Below, in pieces: positions 1 through 6,339 of a stretch of 9,004 bases of DNA. Below the pieces are notes generated by a model that saw only the letters and a list, made by a program, of their open reading frames with translations, was not told the DNA's origin and ran no database searches. Made by a program: the position numbers and the translations under genes. The stretch lies in contig JAVHVN010000148.1 in the NCBI GenBank assembly GCA_032160545.1, positions 1 through 9,004 of the forward strand. The letters run 5' to 3'. Source of the DNA: DATGFB01 sp032160545. GTDB taxonomy: Bacteria > Actinomycetota > Actinomycetes > Mycobacteriales > Jatrophihabitantaceae. The first letter of the stretch is position 1, and each line of letters begins with the position of its first letter.

Positions 1-52
1 CCGCCACCGCCGCCGCAGCGGCCGGCGAGCCGAGCGACACCGAGGAGGACAT
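1..52 (-). CDS. Possible 5' end of a leftward gene cut by the window edge
   Basis: Read leftward from an ATG at 52-50, the edge gives an open frame beginning M-S-S-S-V-S-L-G-S-P followed by an alanine-rich run, with almost every third codon position G or C. The position, divergent from the enoyl-CoA hydratase operon with about 250 bp between them, suits a divergent gene start. Upstream on that strand is a G-rich stretch (CTGGGGGC) that could be a weak ribosome site. Only 17 codons are visible and no family can be recognised. The complementary rightward frame is equally GC-biased in third positions, so the strand is not certain. Confidence 0.3.
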   Translation of the reverse strand, partial: MSSSVSLGSPAAAAAVA

Positions 53-247
53 GCCCCCAGCCTGCCGCCCGGCACACCACCCCACCCGCGCCCTATTCGA
101 ACCTGTGCACGAAAACCCGGCTGTGGATTGTCGAGGCCGGAATTGTCAGGGCCCCGCATTCCCAAACTGCTTGGAGCACAGTCCGAAACCGCTCTCAGCG
201 CGCGCTATTCGGGAGGGCCACGACAGGAGACCTGCGACCCCGTCGCC

Positions 248-253
248 TAGGCT
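248..253 (+). promoter_or_regulatory. Candidate -10 element (TAGGCT) for the enoyl-CoA hydratase operon
   Basis: TAGGCT fits the actinobacterial TAnnnT -10 pattern and would place transcription start near 260. That gives a leader of about 39 bases containing most of the tandem repeat and the ribosome site. No convincing -35 element is seen 16-19 bases upstream. TAnnnT is short and can occur by chance, so this is weak. Confidence 0.25.
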
Positions 254-256
254 CCT

Positions 257-280
257 GGGATCGGTCGAGGGATCGGTCGA
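257..280. repeat. Perfect 12-bp tandem direct repeat (GGGATCGGTCGA x2)
   Basis: GGGATCGGTCGA occurs at 257-268 and again immediately at 269-280 with no mismatch and no spacer. It ends 18 bases before the hydratase ATG and lies just after a candidate -10 hexamer. The 12-bp period is close to one helical turn, so two protein copies could bind on one face of the DNA. This suits an operator, but a simple duplication is also possible. Confidence 0.6.
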
Positions 281-298
281 CGCAGCGAAGGGGCGGGG

Positions 299-1108
299 AT
301 GGGCGAACTGGTTCGGGTCGACGTCGGCAGCGCCACGGTGGACCCAGGGCAAGCGAGCCTCCCGGCGGGCGTGGCAACCATCCGCCTCGCCCGCCCGCCG
401 ATGAACGCGCTCAACACCCAGGTGCAGGAGGAGCTGCGCGCCGCGGCTGCCCAGGTCACGCGCGACGATGCGATCCGCGCCGTCGTCATCTTCGGCGGTG
501 AGAAGGTGTTCGCCGCCGGAGCCGACGTCAAGGAGTTCGCCGCGCAGGACCACGCGACGATGATGCGCGACGCCGACCGGCTCTCGTCCTCGCTGACGGC
601 GCTCGCCGAGATCCCGAAGCCGGTCATCGCGGCGGTAACCGGTTACGCGCTCGGCGGTGGCTGCGAGCTGGCGTTGACCGCCGACTTCCGGGTCAGCGCC
701 GACAATGCCAGGTGGGGGCAGCCCGAGATCCTGCTCGGCATCATCCCGGGAGCGGGCGGGACGCAACGGCTGCCGCGGCTGATCGGGCCGGCCAAGGCGA
801 AGGACCTGATCTTCACCGGCCGCTTCGTCGAGGCCGACGAGGCGCTGAGCATCGGGCTCGTCGACGTGGTGGTCCCAGCGGCGGAGGTCTACCCGACGGC
901 GCTCGCGATGGCCGCGAAGTTCGCGAAAGGCCCGGCGCTCGCCCTGGCCGCCGCGAAGGCCGCGATCGACGGAGGTGTCGACGGCGACCTGCGCAACGGG
1001 CTGCGCCTCGAGTCGCACCTTTTCGCCTCGTTGTTCGCGACCGAGGATCGCGCGACCGGCATGGCCTCGTTCATCGAGCACGGCCCGGGCAAGGCGGTGT
1101 TCGGGTGA
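299..1108 (+). CDS. Enoyl-CoA hydratase/isomerase family protein (crotonase fold)
   Basis: A 269-residue protein of normal length for the family, predicted to hydrate trans-2-enoyl-CoA to 3-hydroxyacyl-CoA in the cytoplasm during fatty-acid or acyl-CoA breakdown. The crotonase signature is clear: FAAGADVKEF near residues 71-80 (first oxyanion-hole loop), then GYALGGGCELA around 115-125 and QPEILLGIIPGAGG around 141-154. Both glutamates corresponding to the hydratase catalytic pair are present (E123 and E143), which favours true hydratase activity over a diverged family member. The ATG at 299 is preceded by GAAGGGG at 287-293. The N-terminus has about 15 residues more than the shortest homologs before the first beta strand, so a later start cannot be excluded. 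Its stop overlaps the next start by 4 bp (GTGA), implying co-translation. The acyl-CoA chain-length preference cannot be read from sequence. Confidence 0.95.
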   Translation: MGELVRVDVGSATVDPGQASLPAGVATIRLARPPMNALNTQVQEELRAAAAQVTRDDAIRAVVIFGGEKVFAAGADVKEFAAQDHATMMRDADRLSSSLTALAEIPKPVIAAVTGYALGGGCELALTADFRVSADNARWGQPEILLGIIPGAGGTQRLPRLIGPAKAKDLIFTGRFVEADEALSIGLVDVVVPAAEVYPTALAMAAKFAKGPALALAAAKAAIDGGVDGDLRNGLRLESHLFASLFATEDRATGMASFIEHGPGKAVFG

Positions 1109-2049
1109 CCGCCGTGCCGAATCCGCATGCGACGGCCGAAGAGGTCGAGGCGGCCTGGAACGACCCGAAGCTCGCCAACGTCCTGTACCACGACTGGGAG
1201 GCCGGCACCTACGACGAGAAGTGGTCCATCTCGTTCGACGAGCGCTGTATCGACTATGCACGCGACCGCTTCGAGCACGTCGCGGGCACGGCCGGCTGGC
1301 CGTACCCGAAGGCGCTCGAGCTGGGCTGCGGAACCGGTTTCTTCACGCTCAACCTGAAGCTCGCTGGCGTCCTGGACGAGGGCCACGTCACCGACCTGAG
1401 CCCCGGCATGGTCGAGGTCGCTGCGCGCAATGCCCGCTCGCTCGGCTTCGAGGTCGAGGGCCGCGTCGCCGACGCCGAGCGACTGCCCTACGACGACGAC
1501 ACGTTCGACCTTGTCGTCGGCCACGCGGTGCTGCACCACATCCCGGACGTCGAGCTGTCGCTGCGCGAGGTGTTGCGCGTGCTCAAGCCCGGTGGCCGGT
1601 TCGTGTTCGCAGGCGAGCCCACCCGGCACGGTGACTACATCGCGCGGCGGCTCAGCCGCTTCACCTGGTGGGCGGCGACCAACGCCACGAAGCTGCCGCC
1701 CCTCGCCGCGTGGCGCCGACCGCAGGCCGAACTGGACGAGTCGTCACGAGCCGCCGCGCTCGAGGCCGTCGTCGACATCCACACCTTCACGCCCGCGGAG
1801 CTCGAGGCGATCGCGCGCCGCGCCGGCGCCGTCGCGGTCGACGTCAAGACCGCCGAGCTGACCGCTTCGTGGTTCGGCTGGCCGGTGCGCACGTTCGAGT
1901 ACGCGGTGCCCCGGGAGAAGCTCGGCATGCGCTGGGCCAACTTCGCTCTGAAGTCGTGGACGAGGCTGTCCGCCGTCGACCGGGTGCTCGAGCACGTCGT
2001 GCCCCGAGGCCTCTTCTACAACGCCGAGATCACCGGCCTGAAGCCCTGA
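1105..2049 (+). CDS. Class I SAM-dependent methyltransferase
   Basis: A 314-residue protein starting at GTG 1105, inside the stop of the hydratase gene (GTGA, 4-bp overlap). A GTG nine bases later is the alternative. It has a Rossmann-type methyltransferase core: SAM motif I ELGCGTG at residues 72-78, an acidic residue at D97 in TDLSPGM, motif II/III region ADAERLPYDDDTFD near 122-135, and HAVLHHIPD near 140-148, as in the Methyltransf_11 group. After the core comes a C-terminal region of about 140 residues with several tryptophans and a VVDIHTF segment, which may form the acceptor-binding cap. I recall this protein type beside an enoyl-CoA hydratase in other actinobacteria, but that is memory. 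The substrate is unknown: a lipid, quinone-like or sugar acceptor are all possible. Confidence 0.9.
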   Translation: MTAVPNPHATAEEVEAAWNDPKLANVLYHDWEAGTYDEKWSISFDERCIDYARDRFEHVAGTAGWPYPKALELGCGTGFFTLNLKLAGVLDEGHVTDLSPGMVEVAARNARSLGFEVEGRVADAERLPYDDDTFDLVVGHAVLHHIPDVELSLREVLRVLKPGGRFVFAGEPTRHGDYIARRLSRFTWWAATNATKLPPLAAWRRPQAELDESSRAAALEAVVDIHTFTPAELEAIARRAGAVAVDVKTAELTASWFGWPVRTFEYAVPREKLGMRWANFALKSWTRLSAVDRVLEHVVPRGLFYNAEITGLKP

Positions 2050-2051
2050 CG

Positions 2052-2765
2052 GTGGACGGACGGCGCGAGCAGGCGACCGGACGGCCGGGAGCCCGGCTCC
2101 GTCCGCGAGTCGTGCTGTTCGATCTGGACGGCACGCTGTCGGACTCCGCGCCCGGCATCCTCGCGTCGCTGCGCCACGCCTTCGCCGTCACCGGCGTGCC
2201 GCCACTCGATGCGCAGACCGAGCAGGCCCTCCTCGGCCCGCCGTTCTACGACTCCTTGCCGCCGTACCTCGGCGACGTGCCGCTCGACGCGGTGATCGCG
2301 GCCTATCGCGAGCGCTACGGGCGCGAGGGCATGTACGACACCGCGCCGTACGACGGCATGCGGCAGCTGCTCGAGGACCTGCGAGGCGGCCGCGTGACGA
2401 TGGCCGTGGCGACCAGCAAGCCGGAGCCGTACGCGGTACCGATCGTCGAGCACCTCGGCCTCGGCGAGTTCTTCGCGACTGTCGGCGGCGACGAGCTCGA
2501 CGGGTCGCTGCGCACGAAGGCGCTGGTGATCGGCAAGGTCCTCAGGCGGCTCGGCGACCCGGATCCGGCCGACGTGCTCATGGTCGGCGATCGCGTCCAC
2601 GACGTCGCCGGCGCGCGCGAGCACGGCATCGCCGCGATCGGGGCCGGGTGGGGCTACGGCCTGCCCGGCGAGCTGCAGGCGGCCCGTCCGCTCGCCATCT
2701 GCCCGACACCGCGCGAGCTGCACCGGCTGCTCGACCTGGACGGCACCGATGCTGCAGCGAGCTGA
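2052..2765 (+). CDS. HAD-superfamily phosphatase (phosphoglycolate phosphatase-like)
   Basis: A 237-residue protein starting at GTG 2052, two bases after the methyltransferase stop. All four HAD motifs are present: motif I VLFDLDGT with nucleophile D24 and acid/base D26; motif II VATSK with T121/S122; motif III lysine K156 in LRTKALVI; motif IV VGDRVHDVAGA with D180 and D184. The segment between motifs I and II is the size of a helical C1 cap, placing it in the Gph/beta-phosphoglucomutase-like branch. It should dephosphorylate a small phosphorylated metabolite, perhaps phosphoglycolate, a nucleotide or a sugar phosphate, with Mg2+ in the cytoplasm. The 18 residues before the first strand are basic and poorly conserved-looking; a GTG just before VLFDLDG is a less likely start. 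Its end overlaps the acyltransferase gene by 17 bp. Confidence 0.9.
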   Translation: MDGRREQATGRPGARLRPRVVLFDLDGTLSDSAPGILASLRHAFAVTGVPPLDAQTEQALLGPPFYDSLPPYLGDVPLDAVIAAYRERYGREGMYDTAPYDGMRQLLEDLRGGRVTMAVATSKPEPYAVPIVEHLGLGEFFATVGGDELDGSLRTKALVIGKVLRRLGDPDPADVLMVGDRVHDVAGAREHGIAAIGAGWGYGLPGELQAARPLAICPTPRELHRLLDLDGTDAAAS

Positions 2766-3381
2766 CCCCGAGCCGCTGCGCAGCGCGCGATTCCTCACCC
2801 TGTCGTCCCTTCGCTGGATCGTCCGCAACCGGGCCTGGACGCCCTGGTACCTCGTCCGGTACTGGCGATTCCTCGTGTTCAGGGCCCGCAACCCGCACGT
2901 CATCACCCGTGGGTTCGTCTTCATGGATCGCGGAGTCGAGATCTATGCCCGTCGCGGCTACGGCCGGCTCGTCCTCGGTCGCTGGGTGCATCTCGGTGTC
3001 GACTGCGCGCTGCGCTGCCACGAGGGCACTCTCAGCCTCGGCGACAAGAGCGTCCTGGCCCGCGACATCTCGATCAACTGCTACCTCGATGTCGAGATCG
3101 GCGATTCGGCGTTGATCGCCGACAGCGTGTACGTCTCGGACTTCGACCACAAGTTCAGCGACCTGACCCAGCCCATCAAGGACCAGGGCATCGCGAAATC
3201 GCGGGTGCGCATCGAGCGCGATGTCTGGCTCGGCACCAAAGTGACGGTGTCGCGCGGCGTCGTCATCGGTGAGGGCACCGTCGTCGGTGCCAACGCGGTG
3301 GTGACGCGCGACCTGCCCCCTTACTCGGTCGCGGTCGGTGCGCCCGCCCGGGTGGTCAAGGATCGGCGCGCACTGCACTGA
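2749..3381 (+). CDS. Left-handed beta-helix (hexapeptide repeat) acyltransferase
   Basis: A 210-residue protein starting at ATG 2749, 17 bp inside the end of the HAD gene, consistent with translational coupling. No strong ribosome site is visible. Residues 15-50 are basic and tryptophan/tyrosine-rich (WTPWYLVRYWRF), possibly a membrane-surface helix. From about 72 to 205 run imperfect hexapeptide repeats of the [LIV]-G-x4 type (LVLGRWVHLG, LSLGDKSVLA, VEIGDSALIA, VVIGEGTVVG), interrupted near 131-150 by the loop DFDHKFSD, whose H134 matches the catalytic histidine of maltose/xenobiotic acetyltransferases. The closing VAVGAPARVVK is typical of the family. It probably works as a trimer, transferring acetyl or another acyl group from a CoA thioester to a sugar or glycan hydroxyl. 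The mycobacterial methylglucose lipopolysaccharide region also contains an acyltransferase (Rv3034c), but I cannot establish orthology from sequence alone. Confidence 0.9.
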   Translation: MLQRADPEPLRSARFLTLSSLRWIVRNRAWTPWYLVRYWRFLVFRARNPHVITRGFVFMDRGVEIYARRGYGRLVLGRWVHLGVDCALRCHEGTLSLGDKSVLARDISINCYLDVEIGDSALIADSVYVSDFDHKFSDLTQPIKDQGIAKSRVRIERDVWLGTKVTVSRGVVIGEGTVVGANAVVTRDLPPYSVAVGAPARVVKDRRALH

Positions 3382-3397
3382 CTATCCGCGTGCGGGC

Positions 3398-3403
3398 TAA
3401 GGT
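3398..3403 (+). promoter_or_regulatory. -10 element of a probable leaderless promoter (TAAGGT) for cds1
   Basis: TAAGGT matches the actinobacterial TAnnnT -10 pattern. It is followed by exactly six bases (CGCGGC) and then the GTG at 3410. With the hexamer at -12 to -7, the G of GTG falls at +1, the standard geometry of a leaderless transcript. No ribosome site precedes the GTG. A clear -35 is absent; CTGACT at 3378-3383 is too close to be ideal. This gives cds1 independent transcription although it lies only 28 bp after the acyltransferase stop. Confidence 0.6.
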
Positions 3404-3409
3404 CGCGGC

Positions 3410-4492
3410 GTGACGGACCTCGACCGCAGTTCCCGTGCCGCGCGCCACTGGCTGAACGAAGCGATCCGCAAGGTCGAGGCCGATGCCAACCGGTCGGCCG
3501 ATACGCACCTGGTCCCATTCCCGGTTCCCGCGTGCCCGGACGTCGACCTCTATCTCAAGGACGAATCCACCCACCCGACCGGCTCGCTGAAGCACCGGCT
3601 GGCGCGCTCGCTGTTCCTCTACGGGCTGTGCAACGGCGATATCGCCGAGGGGACGACGGTGACCGAAGCGTCGTCGGGGTCCACCGCCGTCAGCGAGGCC
3701 TACTTCGCCCGCATGCTCGGCCTGCCGTTCGTCGCGGTGATGCCGCGCTCGACGAGCGCGGAGAAGATCGCGTTGATCGAGCGCGAGGGTGGGCGGTGCC
3801 ATCTGGTGGACGACCCGACCACCGTGTACGCCGAGGCGGCCCGGCTCGCCGCTGAATGCTCCGGTCATTACCTCGACCAGTTCACCTACGCCGAGCGGGC
3901 GACCGACTGGCGGGGCAACAACAACATCGCCGAGTCGATCTTCGAGCAACTGGTTCTCGAGCGGCACCCCATCCCGCGCTGGATCGTGGTCGGCGCGGGC
4001 ACCGGAGGGACGAGCGCGACGATCGGCCGGTACGTCCGCTACCGCCGGCACGACACCTGGCTAGCGGTCGTCGACCCGGAGAACTCGGCGTTCCTGCCCG
4101 GCTGGCGCGACCGGGACAGCACGTCGACGACCGGCTGCGGCTCCAGGATCGAGGGCATCGGCCGGCCGCGTGTCGAGCCGAGCTTCATGGCGGGAGTGGT
4201 GGACCGGATGATGGCGGTGCCCGACGCCGCCTCGATCGCGTCGGCGCGCGCCGTCGAGCCGATCCTCGGGCGCCGGGTGGGTGCCTCGACGGGGACGAAC
4301 CTGTGGGGCGCGCTGCACCTCGCGCACGAGATGCAGCGTGCCGGCACTGCGGGCAGCATCGTCACCCTGCTGTGCGACGGGGGCGAACGCTACGCACAAA
4401 CCTGCTACGACGACGAGTGGCTCGCGGCGAACGGCATCGACGTGGCGGCCTATGCGCCGCGGGTCACGGAGTTGCTCAGCGCACGTTCGTAG
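3410..4492 (+). CDS. cds1: PLP-dependent L-cysteine desulfhydrase, Cds1-like (cysteine synthase fold)
   Basis: A 360-residue protein of the cysteine synthase/beta family (fold type II PLP enzymes). It closely resembles my recollection of Mycobacterium tuberculosis Cds1 (Rv3684), which degrades L-cysteine to hydrogen sulfide, ammonia and pyruvate. Shared features are ADxNRSADTHL near 25-34, LKDESTHPTGSLKHRLARS around 49-67 with K61 as the probable Schiff-base lysine, EASSGSTAVSEAY near 87-99 (substrate loop), ATDWRGNNNIAES, the glycine-rich phosphate-binding VGAGTGGTSATIGRY, and SRIEGIGRPRVEPSF. STGTNLWGA and LLCDGGERY close the domain. It is slightly longer than Cds1 at the C-terminus. The GTG at 3410 is set by the upstream TAAGGT-N6 promoter geometry. 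Its likely role is sulfur and redox balance. The last 43 bp overlap the 3' end of the convergent glycosyltransferase gene. A cysteine synthase activity is the alternative. Confidence 0.9.
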   Translation: MTDLDRSSRAARHWLNEAIRKVEADANRSADTHLVPFPVPACPDVDLYLKDESTHPTGSLKHRLARSLFLYGLCNGDIAEGTTVTEASSGSTAVSEAYFARMLGLPFVAVMPRSTSAEKIALIEREGGRCHLVDDPTTVYAEAARLAAECSGHYLDQFTYAERATDWRGNNNIAESIFEQLVLERHPIPRWIVVGAGTGGTSATIGRYVRYRRHDTWLAVVDPENSAFLPGWRDRDSTSTTGCGSRIEGIGRPRVEPSFMAGVVDRMMAVPDAASIASARAVEPILGRRVGASTGTNLWGALHLAHEMQRAGTAGSIVTLLCDGGERYAQTCYDDEWLAANGIDVAAYAPRVTELLSARS

Positions 4493-5649
4493 ACAGCGGC
4501 CGTCGCGGCGGCGACCGCATGCCAGGTGTAGTCGCGGCCGACGCGCCGTGCCGCGCGCCGCACCGCAGTGGCGGCGGCCGTCGGATCACCGAGCACCTCG
4601 CTCACCGCGCTGACCAGGCCCGCGACGTCGCCGGTCTCGAAGGACGCGGTGGCGATGCCCGCGGCGACGAGGTCACGCAGCCCGCCGGTGCGGGACACGA
4701 CCAGTGGCACACGCGCCGCGGCCGCCTCGAGCGCGACGATCCCGAAGGGCTCGTAGCGGGAGGGCACGACGACGACGTCAGCAGCGGCGAGCATCGGCGC
4801 GAGCTCGTCCTCGGGGACGAACCCGGCCCACTCGACGACCCGGGACACACGGCGCCGGCGCGCGCGGGCCTGTAACTCGTCCTCGTACACACCGGTGCCG
4901 GCGACGAGCAGGCGCAGCCCCGGCCACCGCTGCTTGAGCGCGGGCACAGCGTCGATCAGGTGCTGCACGCCCTTCTCGTGTACGAGCCGGCCGGCGTACA
5001 TCAGTAAGGGACCGTCCCCGGCGTGCCGGGCGCGGGCAGCGGCGACGGTGCGTGCGCCGGTGCGCCACGACTCGGGCCGGATCCCGTTCGGCACGACCGT
5101 GACGTGCTCCGGTGGGACCTCGAACAGCGACAGGGCCTCCGCTCGGGTGGCGTCCGAGCAGGTGATCACCGCCGCGGCCCGGTGGGCCAGCCACCTCTCT
5201 ACCGAGTGGATCGCCAGGTTGAGCGGGGCGGGCAACCAGCCCTGGTGCCGCCCGGCCTCGGTCGCGTGGATCGTGACGACCAGCGGCGCGTGTGCCGCCT
5301 CGGCGAGCGTGATGCCGCCCTGGGCGACCAGCCAGTCGTGCGCATGGACCACGTCGGGCCGCCAGCGGCGCACGATCGGCAGCGCGGCGCGAATCAACGC
5401 GTGCTCGGACGCCAGGGCCCACGCGAGCAGCGATTCGGTGGTGAAGTCGATGGCGACCGGGTCGGCAGCCGCGCGCCTGACCCGCACCCCGTCGCGCAAC
5501 TCGTCGACCGCGGAGCCGGCTTCGCCACGGGTGACGACCTGCACCTCGTGCCCGGCGGCGACCAGTTCGCGGGCGAGTGCGTCGACGTGACGGCCTAGAC
5601 CACCGACGACGAGCGGCGGGTACTCCCATGTCAGCATCAGCACCCGCAC
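4450..5649 (-). CDS. GT4 family glycosyltransferase, Rv3032-like alpha-glucosyltransferase
   Basis: A 399-residue GT-B enzyme starting at GTG 5649. The protein opens VRVLMLTWEYPPLVVGGLGRHV, very like mycobacterial Rv3032 and glycogen synthase-type GT4 enzymes. The donor/acceptor GGLGRH loop is at residues 16-21, VHAHDW at 101-106, the VPNGI linker near 186-190, AGRLVHEKG with the donor-phosphate K226 near 219-227, and the EX7E motif from E300 to E308 (EPFGIVALE). It should use a nucleotide-diphosphate glucose (or GDP-mannose) in the cytoplasm to extend an alpha-linked oligosaccharide. A GTG at 5661 is also in frame, but it lies inside the -10 palindrome, so 5649 is preferred. The gene ends 43 bp inside cds1, tail to tail. 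Function as a methylglucose lipopolysaccharide or glycogen elongation enzyme is inferred from similarity recalled from memory. Confidence 0.9.
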   Translation of the reverse strand: MRVLMLTWEYPPLVVGGLGRHVDALARELVAAGHEVQVVTRGEAGSAVDELRDGVRVRRAAADPVAIDFTTESLLAWALASEHALIRAALPIVRRWRPDVVHAHDWLVAQGGITLAEAAHAPLVVTIHATEAGRHQGWLPAPLNLAIHSVERWLAHRAAAVITCSDATRAEALSLFEVPPEHVTVVPNGIRPESWRTGARTVAAARARHAGDGPLLMYAGRLVHEKGVQHLIDAVPALKQRWPGLRLLVAGTGVYEDELQARARRRRVSRVVEWAGFVPEDELAPMLAAADVVVVPSRYEPFGIVALEAAAARVPLVVSRTGGLRDLVAAGIATASFETGDVAGLVSAVSEVLGDPTAAATAVRRAARRVGRDYTWHAVAAATAAVYERALSNSVTRGA

Positions 5650-5656
5650 GGCGACA

Positions 5657-5668
5657 GACACTAGTGTC
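5657..5668. promoter_or_regulatory. Palindromic bidirectional -10 region (GACACTAGTGTC)
   Basis: This 12-bp sequence is a perfect palindrome and contains TAGTGT, a TAnnnT -10 hexamer, on both strands: 5662-5667 rightward and 5663-5658 leftward, sharing the central TA. Rightward, exactly six bases separate the hexamer from the GTG at 5674, so the start codon coincides with +1. Leftward, eight bases separate it from the GTG at 5649. Neither gene has room for a normal leader or ribosome site, because only 24 bp lie between the two starts. Both genes are therefore probably transcribed leaderless from one symmetric element. A dimeric repressor operator is an alternative or additional reading. Confidence 0.6.
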
Positions 5669-5673
5669 GAGCC

Positions 5674-6339
5674 GTGGCAGACCCGGCACCGACGGCACCT
5701 GTGGCACCCGCGGCGCGACGTGCGGCGGCGGCGGTCGTCCTGGTCGTCGCCGCCGCAGTGCTGTTCGGGCTGTACCGCATCGCCAGTGGCAGCGAGCATC
5801 ACTCGTACTCGTCGGGGACGTTGCCCCCGAGCACGGTGCGACTGAACGCAGGCACGACCTACCACCTGTCCGTCCGCGGTGGCGTCGACGAGGTGACGCG
5901 TCGCGGCGGGTCGTTGGCCGCCCCGCCGTGCACCTGGTCGACGGGGGGAGGTGCGCCGCAGGGGCTCGCGGTCGCCGTCGAGAGCGCACAGACGAAGGCG
6001 ACGAACACGGTCGCGTCGTTCGTCGCGCCGGCGAGCGGCGACGTTCGCATCGAGTGCCCGGGTTGGGGAGCGGTCTTCGTCGACGACGCCGCGAACAGCG
6101 CGCCCGATGTCGCCGGCTGGTTCCTCGTCCTCGGTGGGATCGCGCTGGCCGTCGGCGTGCCACTGGGGCTGTCGGCGCTGCGAGCACGCAGCCTCGAGCG
6201 AGCCCGGCTCCGGCGCGCGGTGTCAGTCGCTCGGGCGACGGGCGAGTACGACGAGGTCCAGCGAACGGTCGACCTGCAGTTCGCCCGCGGCGGCGATCTC
6301 GAAGTCCGCGGGCCCGATGGAGGCGACGTCCTGGACTAG
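5674..6339 (+). CDS. Two-helix membrane protein of unknown function
   Basis: A 221-residue protein I do not recognise. Residues 1-16 are Ala/Pro-rich and end in two arginines. A hydrophobic helix follows at about 17-34 (VVLVVAAAVLFGLY). Residues 35-148 are polar and beta-prone with two cysteines (C86 in PPCTWS, C128 in IECPGW) that could form a disulfide outside the membrane. A second helix lies at about 149-169 (FLVLGGIALAVGVPLGL), and an arginine-rich tail follows. The positive-inside pattern suggests both ends are cytoplasmic with a single extracytoplasmic domain of about 115 residues. The GTG start is set by the leaderless TAGTGT-N6 promoter. The last 38 residues or so (from about 183) are encoded opposite the end of the methyltransferase gene and may simply be read-through to the first stop. 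A link with the neighbouring glycan genes is only positional. Confidence 0.7.
   Translation: MADPAPTAPVAPAARRAAAAVVLVVAAAVLFGLYRIASGSEHHSYSSGTLPPSTVRLNAGTTYHLSVRGGVDEVTRRGGSLAAPPCTWSTGGGAPQGLAVAVESAQTKATNTVASFVAPASGDVRIECPGWGAVFVDDAANSAPDVAGWFLVLGGIALAVGVPLGLSALRARSLERARLRRAVSVARATGEYDEVQRTVDLQFARGGDLEVRGPDGGDVLD

Larger units (their letters stand above)
53..298. other. Intergenic region upstream of the enoyl-CoA hydratase operon
   Basis: No convincing gene lies here. The stretch is less GC-rich around 90-200 than the neighbouring coding DNA. Contents seen: a degenerate LexA-box-like sequence at 97-112, a possible -10 hexamer TAGGCT at 248-253, a perfect 12-bp tandem repeat at 257-280, and a purine-rich ribosome site GAAGGGG at 287-293, five bases before the ATG at 299. 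A rightward open frame starting at ATG 51 has a purine-rich leader but encodes a compositionally odd peptide and runs into the hydratase gene in another frame. I do not accept it as a gene. Confidence 0.6.

Noticed and set aside
119..130. DnaA-box-like CAATCCACA on the minus strand, considered as an origin element
   Set aside because: It has two mismatches from TTATCCACA, there are no further boxes nearby and no AT-rich stretch, so there is no origin.
51..404. 117-codon rightward open frame with GAGGAGG just before its ATG
   Set aside because: The ribosome-like site is only two bases from the ATG, the peptide is rich in Pro/Arg/Ala with no motif, and it overlaps the hydratase start in another frame.
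146..1261. 371-codon leftward open frame opposite the hydratase
   Set aside because: It is Arg/Asp/His-rich low-complexity translation of the antisense strand. The sense strand encodes a textbook crotonase.
2016..2924. 302-codon leftward open frame opposite the HAD and acyltransferase genes
   Set aside because: It is antisense to genes with complete catalytic motifs, its composition is unlike a folded protein, and no family is recognised.
5659..5661. GTG 5661 as start of the glycosyltransferase
   Set aside because: It lies within the proposed -10 hexamer and would not be in the transcript. Starting at 5649 gives the VRVLMLTWEYPP N-terminus expected for this family.
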